A DNA stretch of 64,000 nt. Source: Halichondria panicea. Its lineage: Eukaryota; Porifera; Demospongiae; Suberitida; Halichondriidae. Below are positions 29,942 through 41,752 of the stretch, piece after piece (the stretch's first letter is position 1; every line of letters starts with the position of its first letter). The DNA lies in contig NC_087382.1 of assembly GCF_963675165.1 (NCBI RefSeq), positions 620,001-684,000 of the forward strand. Direction: 5' to 3'. The position numbers were made by a program, and so were the translations under genes. The notes below the pieces were generated by a model, which saw only the letters and a program-made list of their open reading frames with translations, was not told where the DNA came from and made no database searches.

Positions 29942-32900
29942 ATGGCTGCAATGTTTTCAGCTCTACGAGATGACGCTAACTTGAGGGAGTTTGTGCTGGA
30001 GAATGTGGAGCACTTTGGAGAGGAGAGAGTTCTAGGAACTGGCTCCTATGGCTCTGTTCAAGAGGTCAGTCACTGCATGCTCTGTTTCTGTGCACTGTCT
30101 CTAGTGTATCTGCTTGCTATTCAAGTGTGACTTCCTCCATGCACAGGTGAAGATCAATGGTGAGGTGTATGCAGCCAAGAAGATCCACGAGGTTCTCCTG
30201 GAGACGGACGAGCGTGGTGGAGTGGCCAACATAGCTGGGAACTACCACCGAGAGTGTCGACTCATGGCTCGCATCCGTCACCCAAACATCACCCAGTTCA
30301 TTGGACTGTGCTTCGTGACTGGCTCTCGACTGCCCCTCCTGGTCATGGAGAGGCTGGACTCAAGTCTGGACGATCTCCTGGAGTCCACCCCCAACATCCC
30401 CCTCTCTGTCACCCAGTACATTCTGGTCTGTGTGGCTCGAGGGTTGCTCCACCTGCATCGTGAGTTCGTGATCCATCGTGACCTCACTGCCAGGAACGTC
30501 CTGCTGACGGCATCTCTGAGAGCCAAGATCACAGACTTTGGTAACTCTCGTATCGTGAATCTGGAGCCTGGTCGACTGGCCAGGACTCTGACGAGGTTTC
30601 CTGGGACACTGGTGTACATGCCGCCCGAGGCCCTCTCTGACAGAGGCCACAGTGTGTACGGACCCAGTCTGGACGTCTTCTCTTTCGGAGTGCTGCAATT
30701 GTTTGCGCTCACACAAGTATGTGTGTGGTTACTGATACTCATTTGTAGATTCCTCTGTACTTGATGGTTATTATTATACCTGTTAATACTCACCTGGCTG
30801 CCATACCACTGCGTTTACGGCATGTATAGCCTTTACACAACAAGTTATTATGCCTCGGTACGCATACGCAAGCGAGGTATACGGTAGTGTGTGTGTAGTC
30901 AGGTGTGTGTGTGTGTGTAGACTGCTACAGCTGCTCAAGGATCAACAAAGTGCAAGTAAGAGTTTCTATAGGTTTCTTGGATTTATTTCGTGGATTTGCA
31001 AAATAATGCTTCGTTCTCGAGTTATGCCTAGTTTTGCTTACTTGGATGCCATTGCAGCCTTTTCAGAAGAGTCCGTAGCAAAACTTGTTCACCGAGTGTT
31101 ACTACTCTACTTAGTAGTTAGCTCTGCACTAGAACGCTAGCTATTGGTATAGCAAGAGTGAGAAAAGAGCTGTAAGGCTCTGCTGACTTGCAGCTATTAA
31201 ATTTAAACTTGAAATTTTGGCATCGATCGTTTTTAACAACAATCATCGTCGATCATTACTCACTCTTTGAGTTTCCCTGTTATTCTGGATTCTGCATGCA
31301 TGCAGCAAAATTAAAATTTTGATCATGATCAATGTGTGTATTAAAGCTAGCTATTATGTAGCTTTGACACCTCCGCCGAGGCATCAGCACCCGCAGTGCT
31401 TTCAATTAATTTCAGATTTCAAGCTTTTTGTCGTATAAAAGCAGGCACTAAGAAGCTTGGACTTGCACGTTGGCTGGCTCTACACGCGACCTTTATTCGA
31501 GGTAAAGCACCAGCTAAAGTTATCGTTTACCGGTCTCTGTTAAAAGTAGTTTGTTGCTTCTATAAACTGAACAGTCCATAGATCTAGCTCTTACGTAGAT
31601 TCCTTTTGGGTAATGGAGCGTAACCTTATCTGTATTGTGGTATTGAATATGTTGGGTAGATCCCCTAAATGGTTGACCTTGGGCAGCTCTTTTTATACTA
31701 AGAATTCCGGAAGTGACTATAATCCGGTAATTAAAGCCAACATGCTCGTTTAAAGCCAACATGCTCGTTTAAGATGTAGCCTCGGTCCTAGGCCGGAAGG
31801 GGAAAAAGTACGGCCGGGTATATCTATTACATGAGTAATAGTGCGCTACTAATTTACTCTCCGTAATCTGGAGAATCCCCTTTGTCTTTCGTTGTAAAGC
31901 ACTTAGCCCTCTATTACGTTGGTCCAGCCTGCACACTAGTCTGAAGAGGCTCTCATCATTGTCATCAACTTCTATGATGGTTAATTGTATGGTCGGGATG
32001 TCTGATTCTGTACATGCAGGCTATAATTATGGTGTTTCCAACTGCTACTTGCGAACCATTATAGAGGTAGATGACATTCATGGCCACTGTTCCCTACGTG
32101 TGTCAGACAATCCTAGTATGAGTCCTGTGCATACTTACTACGTATAGTATAATGGAAGGAAGTATTTGTATAGCCTGTGTCTCCAGAGGATCCTTAAATT
32201 GGACGCGTGCATAGAGCATTTATATGTCCGGGAGGATCCTGCATTGGATGCCATACTCGCATCAGAAAAGTTGGATCAGGAACGAGGCTATACATATGAT
32301 ATTGTGATGCAGCGCCTGGGCAAATGAATTGTGTACATTTGCCTGGGCAATTAAATGACACATATACGTACATACATACAATCATGACACTCAGTATTGA
32401 CATGCTCTTCCACTCCAGGTGTTTCCAGGAGATCTCCTTGCCCCCACGTACAGCGACCCCAACAACCCAGACCACCTCCTGGCTCGCTCAGAGTTTGAGC
32501 GTCGAGGTCCCTACACGGCTCTCCTTAAGAGGAGTCTGGCGGGTGGACGTAAGCACCCTCTGTTTGGTCTGGTGAGGGAGTGTTTGGCCAACACCCCAGA
32601 GAGAAGACCGACCACCGCTGAGCTCCTCTCGTCTCTGGAGGAGGTGGGGAGAGAGATGGACGGAGAACTGCTCCAGCTGGACATTGCACGAGTGAAGACT
32701 GCCAGGACCCTCAGGGAAAAGGAGAAGAGGATAGAGGCTCTACAGGTGACTAGTGAGCTAGTGGGTGCAAGGGTCTAACACTGCATGCTGTACTCTGTTC
32801 TCAGAGAGAGGTGGTCGAGAAGGACAGGATATTGGAGAGGAAAGATGAGCAAATAGTACAAAAAGATGAGCAATTAACTGAGAAAGATGAACTTCTGGCA

Positions 32901-35021
32901 CAAAAAGATGACCAACTGGTGCAAAAAGACAACCAACTTGAACAGAAAGACGCACTTCTAGTAACAAAGGATGTTCAAGTAGCCGACAAAGATACTCAAC
33001 TTGCTAGACAGCAAGAGGTCAGCAGAACCTTATTACCAACTATTTTGTATGTTGATCCAACCATGCAATTTGAATACAGATATTGAATAGTGTCCGTGCC
33101 ACCAAAGATGGTATGATTGCTGACAAGAACAGACAACTCAGTGAACAAGAAGAGTCAAGGATCACTGATCTCATTTCCCAGAGAGAGGCTGCTCTAGTTG
33201 AGAGGGACGCTCTCTCACAGGTATTATAGTAGTCACCAAATGCACCCACTCTTATACTCTAGTACTGTAGTCTCTGAAGATTTCCACCAACGTTCCCCTG
33301 TACAGGCACACAGGGAACAGATTGAGCACAAAGATGCTGAGCTGGTCAGGAGAGACGCCATCATTCAACAGCAAAGACAGGTGACACGAAATGCACCATT
33401 ATAATTCGTTAATCAAGCATCTAGTGTACATGAGTCTACAATTGTCCACTGCTACAATAATGATATTTACGTCTGTGTTTGATTTGAAGATTTCTACCAA
33501 CGTTCCCCTGTTTTCACTTTATTCAGATATTGAATAGTGTCCGTGCTAATGCTGCCACCAAAGATGATGTGATTGCTGACAAGGACAGACAACTCAGTGA
33601 ACAAGAGTCAACGATCACTGATCTCATTTCCCAGAGAGAGGCTGCTCTAGTTGAGAGGGACGCTCTCTTACAGGTATTATAGTAGTCACCAAATGCACCC
33701 ACTCTTATACTCTAGTAATGTACATGAGTGTAGAATTGTCCACTGATACAATAATATTCACGTCTGTATTCTGAAGATTTCCAGCAACGTTCCCCTGTAC
33801 AGACACATAGGGAACAGATTGAGCACAAAGATGCTGAGCTGGTCAGGAGAGACGCCATCATTCAACAGCAGAGACAAGTGACACGAAACGCACCATTATA
33901 ATATTGCAGAGCTATAGTAGAAGCTTTGATCCGTTATAATCGTACTGTACATTCTAGTGGACTGGTGGGTGTCACCTCTTAAGCTAATTAGAGAAAGTGA
34001 TTTAGTGTGCATACAATTATTGCTACAAGTAACACTCGCTTGTTAGTAGACACTATCCTAATTACACTCATTCATTATTCAGGATCCTCCTCCCAGAGAG
34101 TTGAGAACTCCACTCACTCTGAAATGGAGAAGAGGGAAAAACATGCCAATCAAGATGGGCAGCTCGGTACAGAGTGTTGTTATCGGTGACATGGTGTATG
34201 TCGGTGGAGGCAATGCAGTCAGTGATCGTGACGGATGTACAGTGATGAAGCTCGAGCAAAATCAATGGACCAAACTACCAGAGTACACTGCCAAATGGTT
34301 TGCTATGACGTCACACGCTAATCGACTAGTGCTGGTGGGAGGACTTGACACACGAAACAACAAACGAACCAATCAATTTTCTATATTTGAGTCAGAGGAA
34401 TGGACTCATCCGTACCCACTAATGAACATTGCTCGTTATTCCTCAACAGCTGTCTCCTTCAACAACCACATCATTGTAGCTGGTGGGGTTGATGGTAAAG
34501 GACAAACCTCCTCTGTGGAAGTGTTGGACGTGGCATCAAGAAGATGGTACATTGCTCAGTCACTACCTAACCCACGAGCAGTACTGAAATCAACTGTCAT
34601 AGGAAACACCCTCTACCTAATGGGAGGGTTCGATCACACTAGGAGGGCAACCAAGACAGTGCACCACGTCGACCTCAATGAACTGATTGCAAAGGCCCTT
34701 TCCAACCTGGACACACCCACTCTCTGGCAAACCTTACAGGAAGTACCACTCGAGCGTTCAGCCCCTCTCAGTATTGGGAGGTCACTATTAACCGTTGGTG
34801 GAGCGAACGACAAAATCTTAACAAGTTCATCGATCCACCTCTACCAGCCTGACACCAGGAGGTGGGTGAAAGTGGGAGATCTGCCTACTGCACGATACTA
34901 CTCCACATGCTCAGCACTTCCTAATGGAGAGGTTATTGTAGCCGGAGGAGAGACAAACGCTGATTACATTCAAACTGTGAACTTCTTGTCAATAAGTTTA
35001 ATTGTTTTGTTTTGTACATAA
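29942..35021 (+). CDS. G3: TKL kinase - long coiled coil - kelch protein (reference copy)
   Basis: Nine phase-0 exons: 29942-30064, 30147-30716, 32419-32745, 32805-33017, 33080-33220, 33306-33380, 33527-33673, 33803-33877, 34083-35021; about 869 residues with no frame problem. Kinase: [51 protein letters not shown], and C-lobe RRPTTAELL; all catalytic residues are present, so probably active. The coiled coil is 71 codons of regular heptads ([21 protein letters not shown]), followed by a duplicated exon pair (33080/33306 and 33527/33803). The kelch domain is about 312 residues. No signal peptide or membrane span, so the protein is likely cytosolic. The start at 29942 lies on the ATG conserved with G2 and G6. 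Confidence 0.87.
30849..31385. mobile_element. Family-M element in G3 intron 2, inverted orientation
   Basis: atgcctcggtacgcatacgc... at the left and ...cctccgccgaggcatcag at the right form the inverted ends. It splits the spacer repeat whose halves are at 30790-30848 and 31395-31500. Confidence 0.65.
31395..32418. other. Remainder of G3 intron 2
   Basis: The first 110 bp are the second half of the spacer repeat. The rest is unique and contains a MITE-end relic (tagcctcggtcctaggccgg, about 31777). No gene is recognised. Confidence 0.4.
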
Positions 35022-35267
35022 TTTGTCATGTTAACAACAACAATAATTATACATGATGTTTTTTCATGTTGTGAGAAATGCTTTTCTATCGTATAATCAT
35101 TTTTCCAAAAAAGTTCACTGTTTGTTGGGATAGTAAATTCTGGAAAAAACAATGACATGCATGCATGAGTTCGTACACATAATGTTTGCCCTGGATTGTA
35201 AAAGTAGTCGTTAAGAATATGACAATGATAGAATAGGCCGCAAAAACAGACAAAATGTGTGACAGTG

Positions 35268-36226
35268 TCATAACAAGTTCAGGTTATTGGTTGGGGTCTT
35301 GTCCGAGGGTAGGGTGGACGCCTTCTCCCAGAATCCAAAGTCTATCTCCTCTTCCGAGTCAGACAGTAAGAGGTGGGGCTCAGAAACTGAGGGGTTAAAG
35401 AGTCACATGGTCATAGTCATACTGAGTGGAAGTTTGAGGGCTTAGGAAGTGGCGAGAAAGTTGAAAGTACTTGTAACACTACTATACTGGCTAAAAGAAG
35501 AAAAAAAATGTCTTACGATGAAAAGTACATTGTGACTACTAGAATAATCGTAAGGGTCAGCCTTTTGCCGTTGGATTAATTTTCACTGCACGCCATCATG
35601 TATTACTTACTTACATTATAGTAATACTAGAATAGAGTAAGTGATACCTTTTGTGGAGAGTGAGAGCTGCTGAGCTTTGACACTCTCCAGGAACTTGTCA
35701 AAGTCCTCCTCGTCCTGAGTCAGTGTTCTGTAGCCAGGATAAATAACACATGGACACATTCAAACTGGTAGTGTGATGAAGGGTCTGGTACACGTACTGT
35801 ACAATGTCATGTACAAATATTGTGAGCTAGTGTTCTCAATTGACACATGTTTCCCTGTACACACCTAAACTGCATACATTGAAGCATACCTTGTATACAA
35901 GTGCATGTACATACAGACTAGTAAGCATGCTAGGTTCCCATTCTTTGTACTGTACATTCAATAGTACGCAGTCGACTCATTGCACTGCATAACTACACAT
36001 TATACACACGTACCTTGTTCTTGATGAAGGTTCCTCAGTAGCCCCTGTCCATGGACCCATGTCTTCAGACTGTCCCTCACTGCTTGTAGGCTGCTCACCA
36101 GACTGGAGGTGGGCTGCATGTAAGGGCTGGGTGTCAGGGGAGTTTTTAGTCTCTGATGACAGACCCTTCTCCATACTGCTGAGGTCTGTTAGCGTCTGAG
36201 TGGCCAGTCTTAGCAGCATAGTAGGC
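35268..36226 (-). CDS. N3: C-terminal exons of minus-strand partner gene, consistent splice phases
   Basis: Exons (minus strand order): 36014-36226, 35648-35727, 35268-35386. The first ends with two codon bases (AG); the 80-base exon supplies the third and ends in phase 1; the last exon supplies two bases and ends at TGA. The joined protein reads ...EEPSSRTR, TLTQDEEDFDKFLESVKAQQ, then an acidic tail SDSEEEIDFGFWEK and a Ser/Thr/Lys end. A 17-base deletion near the start of 36014-36226 shifts the frame against the longer copies (for example 41288-41517), so the 5' part may be broken. The family is not recognised. It is convergent with G3 (stop at 35021). Confidence 0.55.
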
Positions 36227-36405
36227 CTAGAGGTGTGTGTGTGTGTGGGGGGGGGGGGGGTCGTACATTGCACACCTTTAAATACATTACAGGGAAACAC
36301 ACATCATGTGCTGAATAGGACACACTATAGCTGACCTTGAATAACTTTAAGGGACTCTACAAAGTATGACACAAATGCATTTTCCAGCTAATGTACTCTG
36401 TACCT

Positions 36406-36645
36406 GTACAGGTAGATGTTTCCTGATCCACGGGTCCCAGTGTACATTGTTGAGTTGAGCTTAAACTTGTTCGTCAGGTAGGGAGGGGCAAGGTTTAGCA
36501 GACATTTGTGCACTTGGGTGAGCATGAACCTTTGACGCCTTTCATGGAGTGTGGTCCAGCCAAGTTGGTCCCTGAGGGATGAGCTGCTGGTATGTGGAGG
36601 TTTTCCCAATATCACATGCATTCCATAGTTAGCAATTTTCCTCAG
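36406..36645 (-). mobile_element. LINE reverse-transcriptase C-terminal scrap
   Basis: Translation contains QLGWTTLHERRQRFMLTQVH and KCLLNLAPPYLTNKF, the pattern typical of the C-terminal end of CR1/L2-type LINE reverse transcriptases (LGW-L-RR...LAPPYL). About 80 residues remain. It lies directly beside the antisense Death-domain relic, where other units have the AEESEF exon. Confidence 0.7.
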
Positions 36646-36836
36646 CAATGGTCTCTCTCCATGGTCCTGGCTATGCCACAGTGACTGTGGTTCACAATAG
36701 GACTGGACAAAGCTTCCACCGAATACAGGCAATAGTTTGGCCAACTTCCTCCATGCTTCAAAAGTGTCAGACCTAAACCTTTTTTGACCAGATCTCAAGA
36801 AGCATGTGGTTTGCTGATACAGCAATATTTTTGCTC
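36646..36836 (-). pseudogene. Antisense Death-domain relic upstream of G4, with Maf-like site
   Basis: Minus strand matches the Death-domain C-terminal half. The end includes the conserved box gcatgtggtttgctgataca; its palindrome at 36812-36824 (TGCTGATACAGCA) has one mismatch. Confidence 0.45.
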
Positions 36837-37099
36837 AAAAGGGGGAGTATCTTGTAGCTCAGTAGCTGTTATAAGTACGCGAGGTTAAGTACATGTACAT
36901 GTGTTGTACATGTACGTAGACTACATGTACATGTGTATTAAATTTGAAGAAGATGTAGCCTCTGGATTATTATCAGTGAGTACAGACTAGACAGCACTGT
37001 ATACTGTAGATCTTTAGTGTAGTAATCATTGCACACTCCCAATATAAACTATGCTCATACATTTCACTGCAATATCTTATTCCACACTCTACAGAGAAG
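36837..37099 (+). promoter_or_regulatory. G4 upstream region
   Basis: A degenerate cttgtagc box (aaaagggggagtatcttgta) is at 36837-36856. Several tacatgta palindromes follow at about 36893-36935. Just before the ATG is a splice-acceptor-like cacactctacag, shared with G5, which suggests a non-coding 5' exon. Confidence 0.35.
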
Positions 37100-40000
37100 A
37101 TGTCTGACACTTACCTCACAATAGCAGATCTAGGAAAACTATACATAGCTACGTTTGATGCTCGAGTGAAGTGGCGAAACTTCTTGCTGGTTCTTGAGAT
37201 ATCCTCAGATACTATCGACAGTATAGGTACGAAATGGCGAGATGATCCTGATGACTGCTATCGTGAGGGTTTGAAAGAATGGCTGAAAGGTGGGGAGAGA
37301 AGCTGGGAAGATGTTGTCAAAGCATTGTCTAGTCCTATTGTGGGCCACGTTCACATAGCCAGGACCATCGAGAGAGATCATCTACAGTCTAGCAATCCTA
37401 CTGATGTGAAGTCAGAGGGTAAGTACCAATTATGCACCTATCAATGCAAACCCCCACCCCCCCCCTCCTGGGATAGGGTGGGGCATTTGTAAGTCATTTG
37501 ATTCCCCTGGGGTGGGGCTTTTGTAATTAAGTTTGTATACTCAGCAGCCACAAGTCAGTATACTATAATTTTAACTTCTAGTTCTTTTTTATAACCTCCC
37601 ACTGGCATGTGTACATGTAGCTCTTTGGAAGGAACAAACAGCCAGTATAGAAAGCTGGATCACTTGTGATTGCTGGAGCTGTGGTTTCATTGAGTTGAAG
37701 TAGAACCACAGACTTACTATTGTATACAGAGTGTACTCCATAATTATGTGCTATGTTGTTTATTCTTTGTGACTGTGTCAAATCCCGTGGGTTAGGGGAG
37801 GGGTATTTGTAGTGCTTTAGTACCGTAGAAACTGAATTATTAGCGCATGCGCTTTTGGGGTCAATAGCAGAGCTCTATACGCTTATATTCGAGAATGCGC
37901 CTATAATGCAGTCATTTCGAGCCCCACCCAGCAACCGGATGTCTCTGTGATGAGTGCTGACTCGCAAGCTAGCTAGAAAGTGAGCAAGCAAGGCAAGCAG
38001 GCAACCCAACTGGATCTATATCATACTATTATGTTACAGTTCATTTTACAGTTCATTTACATCATTTTAAATTGACCAGGAACTTGCATAATTGGAAAAG
38101 CGCTTCAATTCGAGTATAAAAAGCCTGCCGTTGAGCATGTGCTTAAAATAAAGATACGCTTATAGTCGAGTAAGCGCTAATAATCCAGTTTCTACGGTAG
38201 TGTATTTGTACTGAAAACTACCCCCCTGAAGAGGGGGGTTTGCAACTCCCAGTGTCAAATCCCCACCCTATCCAGGGAGGGGGGTGGGGATTTACATTGA
38301 TAGGTGCATTAATGCATCTATATATATGAACGATATGCCCCACCCCCCTCCCCCCCACCTAGGGTTATTAGTATCGCAACCTAGGGTTATTAGTATCGCA
38401 AGCCACACCCCTTCACTCGAAGAAGGGTCAGACAACAGTGTGATATTGACCATTCTACTATATTGACCATATTGACCATTCCACTACATTTCCCTCACGT
38501 GCTCCCCAGGTGGTGGGGTATATCATTGATAGGTGCATAACTTAATGATACGTAGTTTGTTAATTAGTATAATTATTTCACTACATTACCACTCCCCCAC
38601 CTACACACATTGTTCTGTACAGTTGACCAAAATTTAGCACTATAAAGTACCTAGTGCATGATAATTATGTGTTTTACGCTTCCGAATAATGTGTCGATTT
38701 TCCTTTTAACGTTTAATTAGATGCTTCACTGACAAGAGACTCGGACTCAATGGAGGCAACAAAGAGGGACACTCAACCAATCAAGAAGGTGCGTACATGT
38801 AGTGTGTGAATGAGATTCCTAACTGCAGCCACAAACAACAGCACTGTACCTCAGGGTGCTGTTTCATTATAGCTATAAATAAGTAACACTCGCTTGTTAT
38901 TAGATCCCACTTGTGTGTGTTTAGCAGGGAATTATGAGCCATAATCTCATAGTTTCCCAGGGAATTATAAGCTTGAGGGTATAAAGTACAAGTATAATTT
39001 TTTGAATGTACAGAAATGATAATAAAGCTGTAGCTGTATGATAATTAGCTATGGCTATTCAGTTTTTTCACTACCAGTTTCTATAGCGTTTGCTGGATTT
39101 ATGGTAGGGTTCACCAGTATCTTTTCTTGTCCGCCAGTCTACGAGGAACACTAAGAGCCAATGATTTTAACTGCATGTTCTGGGTCCATTGTCACAAGCA
39201 TGAAAGCATGTCTTCAACTAAGTAGCATTTGTCAACTTCGTCCTCCTGACTTCTGTTTCTAACAGCCATGTTTCAAAATAGGTAGACTCCTGGGAACGAT
39301 ATAGTGCACTGTAGCATTGTTGCAAGCTGTTCCTTGCTAGCTAGCGTACAGATCAGAACAGTTTACTGAGAAGCTTGAGCTGGGGTGGGGCTTGAGTGCA
39401 GAGAAAAGAGGAGGCTGGGCTCAATTGTTGCAGAGTGCTTCCTGCACAAGGTGGAGACACTAGTTTGTCCATTCCAATGTTGAAGCAAGGCCAATGCAAA
39501 GGTTTTTAGCAGAGAAGCAGAACTCATCTAGCTTGTCAGAACAGGAAATTTTCAAAACTAAAGCTGTTGCTAAGGCTCGCTGCTTTTATAGATACACTTC
39601 TTGCCTGAGGCAGCCAATGAAAAGTGGGATCTAAATTAGTTAGCACATGTGCATTCGGTATCTATGGTTATAGTGTCCCTCATCCCTCGGGCAAAGCCCT
39701 CGTGATATGGGACACTATAACACATAGATACCTCATGCCCATGTACTATCTATAACGTAGACACTATCCTCATTCATTATTCAGGGTCCCCCTCCCAGAG
39801 AGTTGCCACTCACTCTGAAATGGAGAAGAGGAAAAGATATGCCAATCAAGATGGGCTACACAGTACAGAGTGTTGTTATCGGTGACACGGCGTATGTTGG
39901 TGGAGGCAGTGCAGACAATTATCGTAACATGTGTACAGTGATGAAGCTCGAGCAAGATCAATGGACCAAACTACCAGAGTACACTGCCAAGTGGTTTGGT

Positions 40001-40699
40001 ATGACATCACTCGCTAATCGACTAGTGCTAGTGGGAGGACGTGATCCAAAAAAAAACACACCCAGCAATCAACTTTCAGTGCTCGAGTCAGGGGAATGGA
40101 CTCACCCGTACCCACCAATGAACATTGCTCGTCAATCCTCAACAGCTGTCTCCTTCAATAACCACATAATTGTAGCTGGTGGGCGTGATGGTGATGGTCG
40201 TATCTCCTCTGTGGAGGTGTTGGACGTGGTATCAAGAAGATGGTACATTGCTCAGTCACTACCTAACTCACGATCAGAACTGAAATCAACTCTCATAGGA
40301 AACACCCTCTACCTAATGGGAGGGTACGATCACACTGGGCCAACCAAGACAGTGCACCACGTTGACCTCAATGAACTCATTGCCAAAGCCCTTTCCAACT
40401 CGGACACACCCACTCTCTGGCAGACGTTAGAGGAAGTGCCGCTCGAGTTGTCAGCTCCTCTCAGTATTGGGAGGTCACTATTAGCCGTTGGTGGAGCGAA
40501 TGACAGAGTCAACCCAAGTTCATCGATCCACCTATACCAGCCTGACACCAGGAGGTGGTTGAAAGTAGGAGACCTGCCTACTGTACGATACTGCTGCACA
40601 TGCTCAGTACTTCCTAGTGGAGAGGTTATTGTAGCCGGAGGACAGATAGTAAATAAGATTAAAATCAAAACTGTGGATTTCTTCTCTATAAGTTCTTAG
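37100..40699 (+). CDS. G4: Death domain - kelch protein without kinase
   Basis: Exons 37100-37418, 38721-38788, 39785-40699; about 433 residues. The first exon is a Death-fold domain: LTIADLGKLY, WRNFLLVLEIS, IDSIGTKW, DPDDCYREGLKEWL, GERSWEDVVKAL, VGHVHIARTIE, about 106 codons. It ends in phase 1, and so does the type-2 kinase exon at its far end. With the kinase exon gone, the Death domain joins the linker exon in frame (G + AT = Asp). Then the phase-0 kelch exon follows, with a 6-base in-frame deletion near its start. There is no coiled-coil exon. The result is a kinase-less relative that could act as an adaptor or decoy toward G1/G5-type kinases (inference). Confidence 0.72.
37823..38197. 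mobile_element. TA-flanked MITE in G4 intron 1
   Basis: Inverted ends CCGTAGAAACTGAATTATTA / TAATCCAGTTTCTACGG, TA at both flanks (37821-37822, 38198-38199). 375 bp; the same family is at 46347-47776. Confidence 0.8.
38622..38718 (+). pseudogene. Stump of the deleted type-2 kinase exon
   Basis: After the acceptor tctgtacag the first bases ttgacca match the start of the G5 kinase exon (45362), then the sequence jumps to gtgcatgataattatgtgtt, which lies after the end of that exon in G1. The roughly 800 bases coding the kinase are missing. Using this acceptor gives a stop after seven codons, so skipping it is the likely splice. Confidence 0.75.
38789..39784. other. G4 intron 2
   Basis: Mostly unique. 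The relic aagtaacactcgcttgttat at about 38880 matches the usual sequence before kelch exons. A perfect hairpin lies at 39658-39731 (ggtatctatggttatagtgt pairs with acactataacacatagatac). No gene seen. Confidence 0.5.
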
Positions 40700-40893
40700 T
40701 TTTTTTCATGTCCTTCGTGTTATAATTATAAATTAATGATACTTTTCTAGCATAATAATTAAAGTTGCAACTGAATTTCGATTGGCAGCTATTAAAGATT
40801 ACGCAAAAACAATCAATGGCATTAGTTGGTACATAATTAAATTTCCCGAATAGACAAGAAACCGACAATAATTATACTAATTATGTGACAGTC

Positions 40894-41517
40894 TCATAAC
40901 AAGTTCAGGTCCTTCCTTGCATGGTTGGGGTCTTGTCCGAGGGTAGGGTGGACGCCTTCTCCCAGAATCCAAAGTCTATCTCCTCTTCCGAGTCAGACAG
41001 TAAGAGGTGGGGCTCAGGAACTGAGGGGTTAAAGAGTCACATGGTCATAGTCATACTGAGTGGAAAATTGAGGGCTTAGGAAGTAAGGGGTGAGAAAACT
41101 GAAAGCCAATTGACACACGTTTCCCTGTACACACCTAAACTGCATACATTGAAGCATACCTTGTATACAAGTGCATGTACATACAGACTAGTTAGTAAGC
41201 ATGCTAGGTTCCCATTCTCTGTACTGTACATTCAATAGTACACAGTCGACTCATTGCACTGCATAACTATACATTATACACACGTACCTTGTTCTTGATG
41301 AAGGTTCCTCAGTAGCCCCTGTCCATGGACCCATGTCTTCAGACTGTCCCTCACTGCTTATAGGCTGCTCACCAGACTGGAGGTGGGATGCATGTAAGGG
41401 CTGGGTGTCAGGGGAGTTTTTAGTCTCTGATGACATATCCTTTTCCATACTGCTGAGGTCTGTTAGCGTCTGAGTGGCCAGTTTACGTGAGGCCCCTCTC
41501 TTAGCAGCATAGTAGGC
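40894..41517 (-). pseudogene. N4: two exons of the minus-strand partner gene
   Basis: Exon 41288-41517 (230 bases) is fully open, with AKRGASRKL and SSEGQSEDMGPWTG. Last exon 40894-41020 has an insertion (ccttgcat) that replaces the end of the protein. The linking exon of N3 is absent, so the normal frame cannot be joined. Confidence 0.55.
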
Positions 41518-41752
41518 CTAAAGGTGTGTGTGCGGTGGGGGGGGAGGGGGTCGTACATGATTGTACATTGCACACCTTCAAATACATTACAGGGAAACAC
41601 ACATCATGTGCTGAATAGGACACACTATAGCTGACCTTGAATCACTTTAAGGGACTCTACAAAGTATGACACAAATGCATTTTCCAGCTAATGTACTCTG
41701 TACCTCTACCTCCATTCTCAGTGCCTTTTCTTGTCTCCTCAACTGTACAGTA

